From positions 1,736,001-1,800,000 of the forward strand of contig NZ_CP090371.1 in assembly GCF_021431925.1 (NCBI RefSeq): a stretch of DNA of 64,000 bases, in the 5' to 3' direction. This document shows positions 61,291 to 64,000 of the stretch, in pieces; the stretch's first letter is position 1, and each line of letters opens with the position of its first letter. The notes beneath the pieces are model-generated. The model searched no databases and was not told the origin of the DNA. It saw nothing but the letters and a program-made list of their open reading frames with translations. A program made the position numbers and the translations under genes. Source of the DNA: Halobaculum sp. CBA1158. Lineage in GTDB: Archaea; Halobacteriota; Halobacteria; Halobacteriales; Haloferacaceae.

Positions 61291-64000
61291 TCAGCCGTCG
61301 GCGTCGCCTCCGGCGTCCGCGGCGGAGCCCGGTTCGCCGGCGTCGCCAACGCCACCGGCATCGCCGACGTCGCCGGCGTCGCCCTCGGCGAGCACGCCCC
61401 CGCTCGCGTCGTCGCCGACCTCCTCCATCACGCGGGCGTGGAACTCCCGGAGCGCGGCCGCCTCGTCCTCCGCGAGGACGGTGTCGCTGGCCATCAGCGT
61501 CGCCAGTCCGAACGCCAGCGGCGACGGCGTCTCGACCTCGTGGCGGACGACGCGCACGTCCCCCGACTGGACCGCCCCGAGCACTTCGCGGATCCCGGCG
61601 AGGTTCAGCCGGTCCTCTGCGATCTCGCGGTACGTCTCCTCCAGCACCGCGAAGGAGTCGAGGTCCTCGGCGAAGGAGACGAGCATCTCGGCGGACACCT
61701 GCTGTTGGGCGGCCGACTTCTCGTGGCCCTTGTAGCGCTTCAGGATCATCAGCGAGCGCGTCGCGTTGATCCGGAAGTACCGCTTCAGGAGGTCGGTGTC
61801 GGTGAGCGCCTCCCGGAGGTCCCCGAACACGTCCTCGGGGGCGATCGACTCGATCACGTCGGCCACGTCGACCTTGCGGTTCAGCGGCATCGACACGGTG
61901 AAGCCGGTGTCGGCGACGGCCAACTGGACGTTCGCGTTCGCCCGCCCGGCACAGCGGTGCGCGACCAGCCGGGAGAGACCGTCGTTGAACTCCCGGCCGT
62001 AGCCGCTGTGGACGTAGTAGCGCCGCCGGTACTCCGCCCGGTCGAGCTCCTCTTCGACGACGATCCGGTCCGTCGTCGCGACGCCGCGCGCGCCGAGGAA
62101 GCGCCGCTGCTCGTCGAACATTCGGACGATCGCGCGGACGGTGTTCTCGTCGACGGGAAAGCGTCGGAGCCACGTCCGGGCGGCCGCGCGACCGCCGTCC
62201 GCCAGCCGGTCGTTCAGCTCCCCCTGGAAGTCGAGCACCTCCCGACCCAGGTCGTAGCTCAGCGGCAGGCGCTCGGAGAACCACGATGGGACGGTCGGCC
62301 GCTGGCCGGATGGGTCGACGTACACCTTCGACCCGCGCCGGTAGCCGAACTGGTAGGTCGACCCGCCCAACTGGAACACGTCGCCGGGCTCCAGCGTGTC
62401 GAGGTACTCCTCGTCGAGTTGGCCGACCCACTCGTCGCCCCCGCGGAGGTAGACGTCGATCGTGAACGAGTCGGGGATCGTCCCGAGGTTCGTCATGTAG
62501 ATGACGCGCGCCAGCCGCCCGCGCTTGCCGATCAGCTGCTCGCCGACGGGGAACTCCTCGTAGTGGTACTCGCCCTCGGGCGGGTCGTTCGTGTCGCGCC
62601 ACACCTTCGCGTAGACGTTCTTCTCCTCCATCCCGGGGTAATCGGCCGTCAGGTAGCGCATGAGCTGCTCCCAGTCGGCGTCGCCGTACGCCCGGTACGG
62701 GTACGCGGCCCGGAGCGTGTCGAGCACGTCGACCTCGCGTTTCACGCCGTTGATCGCCATGCCGTACACCTGCTGGGCGGCCACGTCCTGGGCCTCCTCG
62801 GGGACGAACACGCGGTCGACGAACCCCCGCTCGGCCCGCCGGGCCATCACGGCACACTCGACCAGTTCGTCGCGGTCGAGCGCGATCACTCGGCCCTCGA
62901 CCGTCTCGCCGAGGCTGTGGCCCGCCCGGCCGACGCGCTGGAGCAGGGAGGCGACCGACTTGGGCGACCCCACCTGGACGACGAGGTCGAGGTGGGGCAT
63001 GTCGATCCCCAACTCCAGGGAGGTGGACGTGGTGACCACGTCGAGATCGCCCGACTTCAGGCCCTCCTCGACGGCCTCACGGTGGCCCTTCGACATCGAG
63101 CCGTGGTGACAGCCCGAGTCGTCCTCGTCGTAGTCGTACCGCTCGCGCAGGGTCGCGAGCACGCGCTCGGCTCCCGAGCGAGTGTTCGTGAACACGAGCG
63201 TGTTCTCGTGACCCTCGATCAGCTCGTGGAGCCGGTCGTGAAAGCGCTCGGTCACGGCGTCCCGCGGCGTGTCGATCAGGTCGTCGGTCGGACACTCCAC
63301 CCGGAGGTCGAACTCGCGGACGAACCGGGTGTCGACGATCTCGTACTCGCGCGGCGTCCATCCGGTCGACGACTCGCCGTCCGGGCCGCGGTCGGCTCCG
63401 TCTCCCTCCGCTCCACCGCCGGGGTCGCCCCCGACGAGGAACTCCGCCATCGTCGTCAGCGGCTCGACGGTCGCAGAGCAGCCGACCCGCGTCGGCGACG
63501 ACTCGCACATGCGCTCGAGCCGCTCCAGCGACACAGCGAGGTGGGTGCCGCGCTTCGAGTCGGCGAGCGAGTGTATCTCGTCGACGACGACGTACTCGAC
63601 GCTGCGGAGCGTCTCCTTGAACTTCGGGGAGTTCAGCAGGATCGCCAGCGTCTCCGGCGTCGTGTTCAGCACGTGCGGCGGCGACTCCAGCATCGCGCGG
63701 CGCTCGCTGTCGGGTGTGTCGCCGTGACGGATCGCCTGCCGGATCTCGGTGTCGTGACCGCGGTCGGCCAGGTTCTCCGCGATCCCGTCGATGGGCTCTG
63801 CGAGGTTACGGGTGATGTCGTTCGCGAGCGACTTCAGCGGCGACACGTACAGACAGCGGACGCCGTCGTCGAGGCCGCCGTCGAGCTCGCGCTCCCGGCG
63901 GAACAGGTCGTTGAGCACCGCGGTGAAGCTCGCGAGGGTCTTGCCCGACCCCGTCGGCGACGCGACCAGACAGTTCTCCCCCTCGTCGATGAGCGGGATC
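61291..64000 (-). CDS. lhr: Lhr-type DEAD/DEAH helicase, 5' end missing
   Basis: Large superfamily 2 helicase; the N-terminal start lies past the right edge, so about 900 residues are seen. Walker A SPTGSGKTLASF is encoded at about 63935-63970, motif II DEIHSLADSKRG and motif III GCSATVEPL follow, and the second lobe has VTTSTSLELGIDMPHLD and VGRAGHSLGE. The Lhr core domain (winged helix and beta-barrel, ERLPLSYDLGREVLDFQ, GREFNDGLSRLVAHR) occupies the rest. It ends with a Gly/Asp/Ala-rich tail (GDAGDVGDAGGVGDAG). Lhr helicases act in DNA repair. Confidence 0.95.
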   Translation of the reverse strand, partial: IPLIDEGENCLVASPTGSGKTLASFTAVLNDLFRRERELDGGLDDGVRCLYVSPLKSLANDITRNLAEPIDGIAENLADRGHDTEIRQAIRHGDTPDSERRAMLESPPHVLNTTPETLAILLNSPKFKETLRSVEYVVVDEIHSLADSKRGTHLAVSLERLERMCESSPTRVGCSATVEPLTTMAEFLVGGDPGGGAEGDGADRGPDGESSTGWTPREYEIVDTRFVREFDLRVECPTDDLIDTPRDAVTERFHDRLHELIEGHENTLVFTNTRSGAERVLATLRERYDYDEDDSGCHHGSMSKGHREAVEEGLKSGDLDVVTTSTSLELGIDMPHLDLVVQVGSPKSVASLLQRVGRAGHSLGETVEGRVIALDRDELVECAVMARRAERGFVDRVFVPEEAQDVAAQQVYGMAINGVKREVDVLDTLRAAYPYRAYGDADWEQLMRYLTADYPGMEEKNVYAKVWRDTNDPPEGEYHYEEFPVGEQLIGKRGRLARVIYMTNLGTIPDSFTIDVYLRGGDEWVGQLDEEYLDTLEPGDVFQLGGSTYQFGYRRGSKVYVDPSGQRPTVPSWFSERLPLSYDLGREVLDFQGELNDRLADGGRAAARTWLRRFPVDENTVRAIVRMFDEQRRFLGARGVATTDRIVVEEELDRAEYRRRYYVHSGYGREFNDGLSRLVAHRCAGRANANVQLAVADTGFTVSMPLNRKVDVADVIESIAPEDVFGDLREALTDTDLLKRYFRINATRSLMILKRYKGHEKSAAQQQVSAEMLVSFAEDLDSFAVLEETYREIAEDRLNLAGIREVLGAVQSGDVRVVRHEVETPSPLAFGLATLMASDTVLAEDEAAALREFHARVMEEVGDDASGGVLAEGDAGDVGDAGGVGDAGEPGSAADAGGDADG

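Overview
The window is a chromosomal segment of a haloarchaeon (class Halobacteria). It is GC-rich, its proteins are very acidic, and it carries archaeal information genes: TATA-binding protein, Orc1/Cdc6, FEN1, the GatE amidotransferase subunit, an XPB-like helicase and a Dna2-like helicase/nuclease. Many genes have a TATA-like element about 25-30 nt before the start codon, as expected for leaderless haloarchaeal transcripts. The 5' part of a 16S rRNA gene lies at the left edge on the minus strand. Its sequence fits Haloferacales-type organisms, but I cannot name a genus with confidence.

Layout. 1-985: 16S rRNA (partial) and its leader. 986-5100: an HTTM membrane protein, orc1, and a replication origin with seven copies of an 18-bp origin-recognition box. 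The boxes flank orc1 on both sides, and two point inward at an AT-rich element. 5.1-9.2 kb: small proteins, a metallo-beta-lactamase hydrolase, and the biotin uptake operon bioY-bioM-bioN behind a near-ideal BirA operator. 9.2-13.9 kb: an aldo/keto reductase, a PurD-like ATP-grasp gene interrupted by an in-frame amber codon, and a TetR-MATE efflux operon. 14.2-21.2 kb: haloarchaeal hypotheticals, tbp with a palindromic double TATA box, an XPB-like helicase, and a pair encoding a cupin-zinc-ribbon protein and a RarA-C-terminal-like protein. 21.3-21.6 kb: tRNA-Tyr followed by three hairpins and a copy of its own 3' end.

21.7-31.7 kb: a lipoprotein, a regulator/membrane-protein cluster with two kinase-less Sensor-domain proteins, a ferredoxin opposite queC, a DMT exporter, fumarase and an Lrp-TRASH metal regulator. 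31.7-40.5 kb: gatE, a UDG-superfamily protein, tRNA-Ser, a methyltransferase, an acetyltransferase, FEN1, tRNA-Glu and a CRY-DASH photolyase. 40.5-48.3 kb: a four-gene operon with two PrkA-type kinases, a DUF444 protein and SpoVR, the archaeal counterpart of the bacterial yeaG-yeaH-ycgB stress set. 48.7-64 kb: UPF0179, a DUF7537-like lipoprotein, a PAS histidine kinase, an NhaP/TrkA antiporter, Dna2, a LarA-like protein, two PH-domain membrane proteins and most of an Lhr helicase.

Most of the window is ordinary core chromosome. I found no provirus, insertion sequence, CRISPR array or obvious new defence system. The points most worth a second look are the origin architecture, the palindromic tbp promoter, the amber-interrupted PurD-like gene, the hairpin array after tRNA-Tyr, and the PrkA/SpoVR operon.
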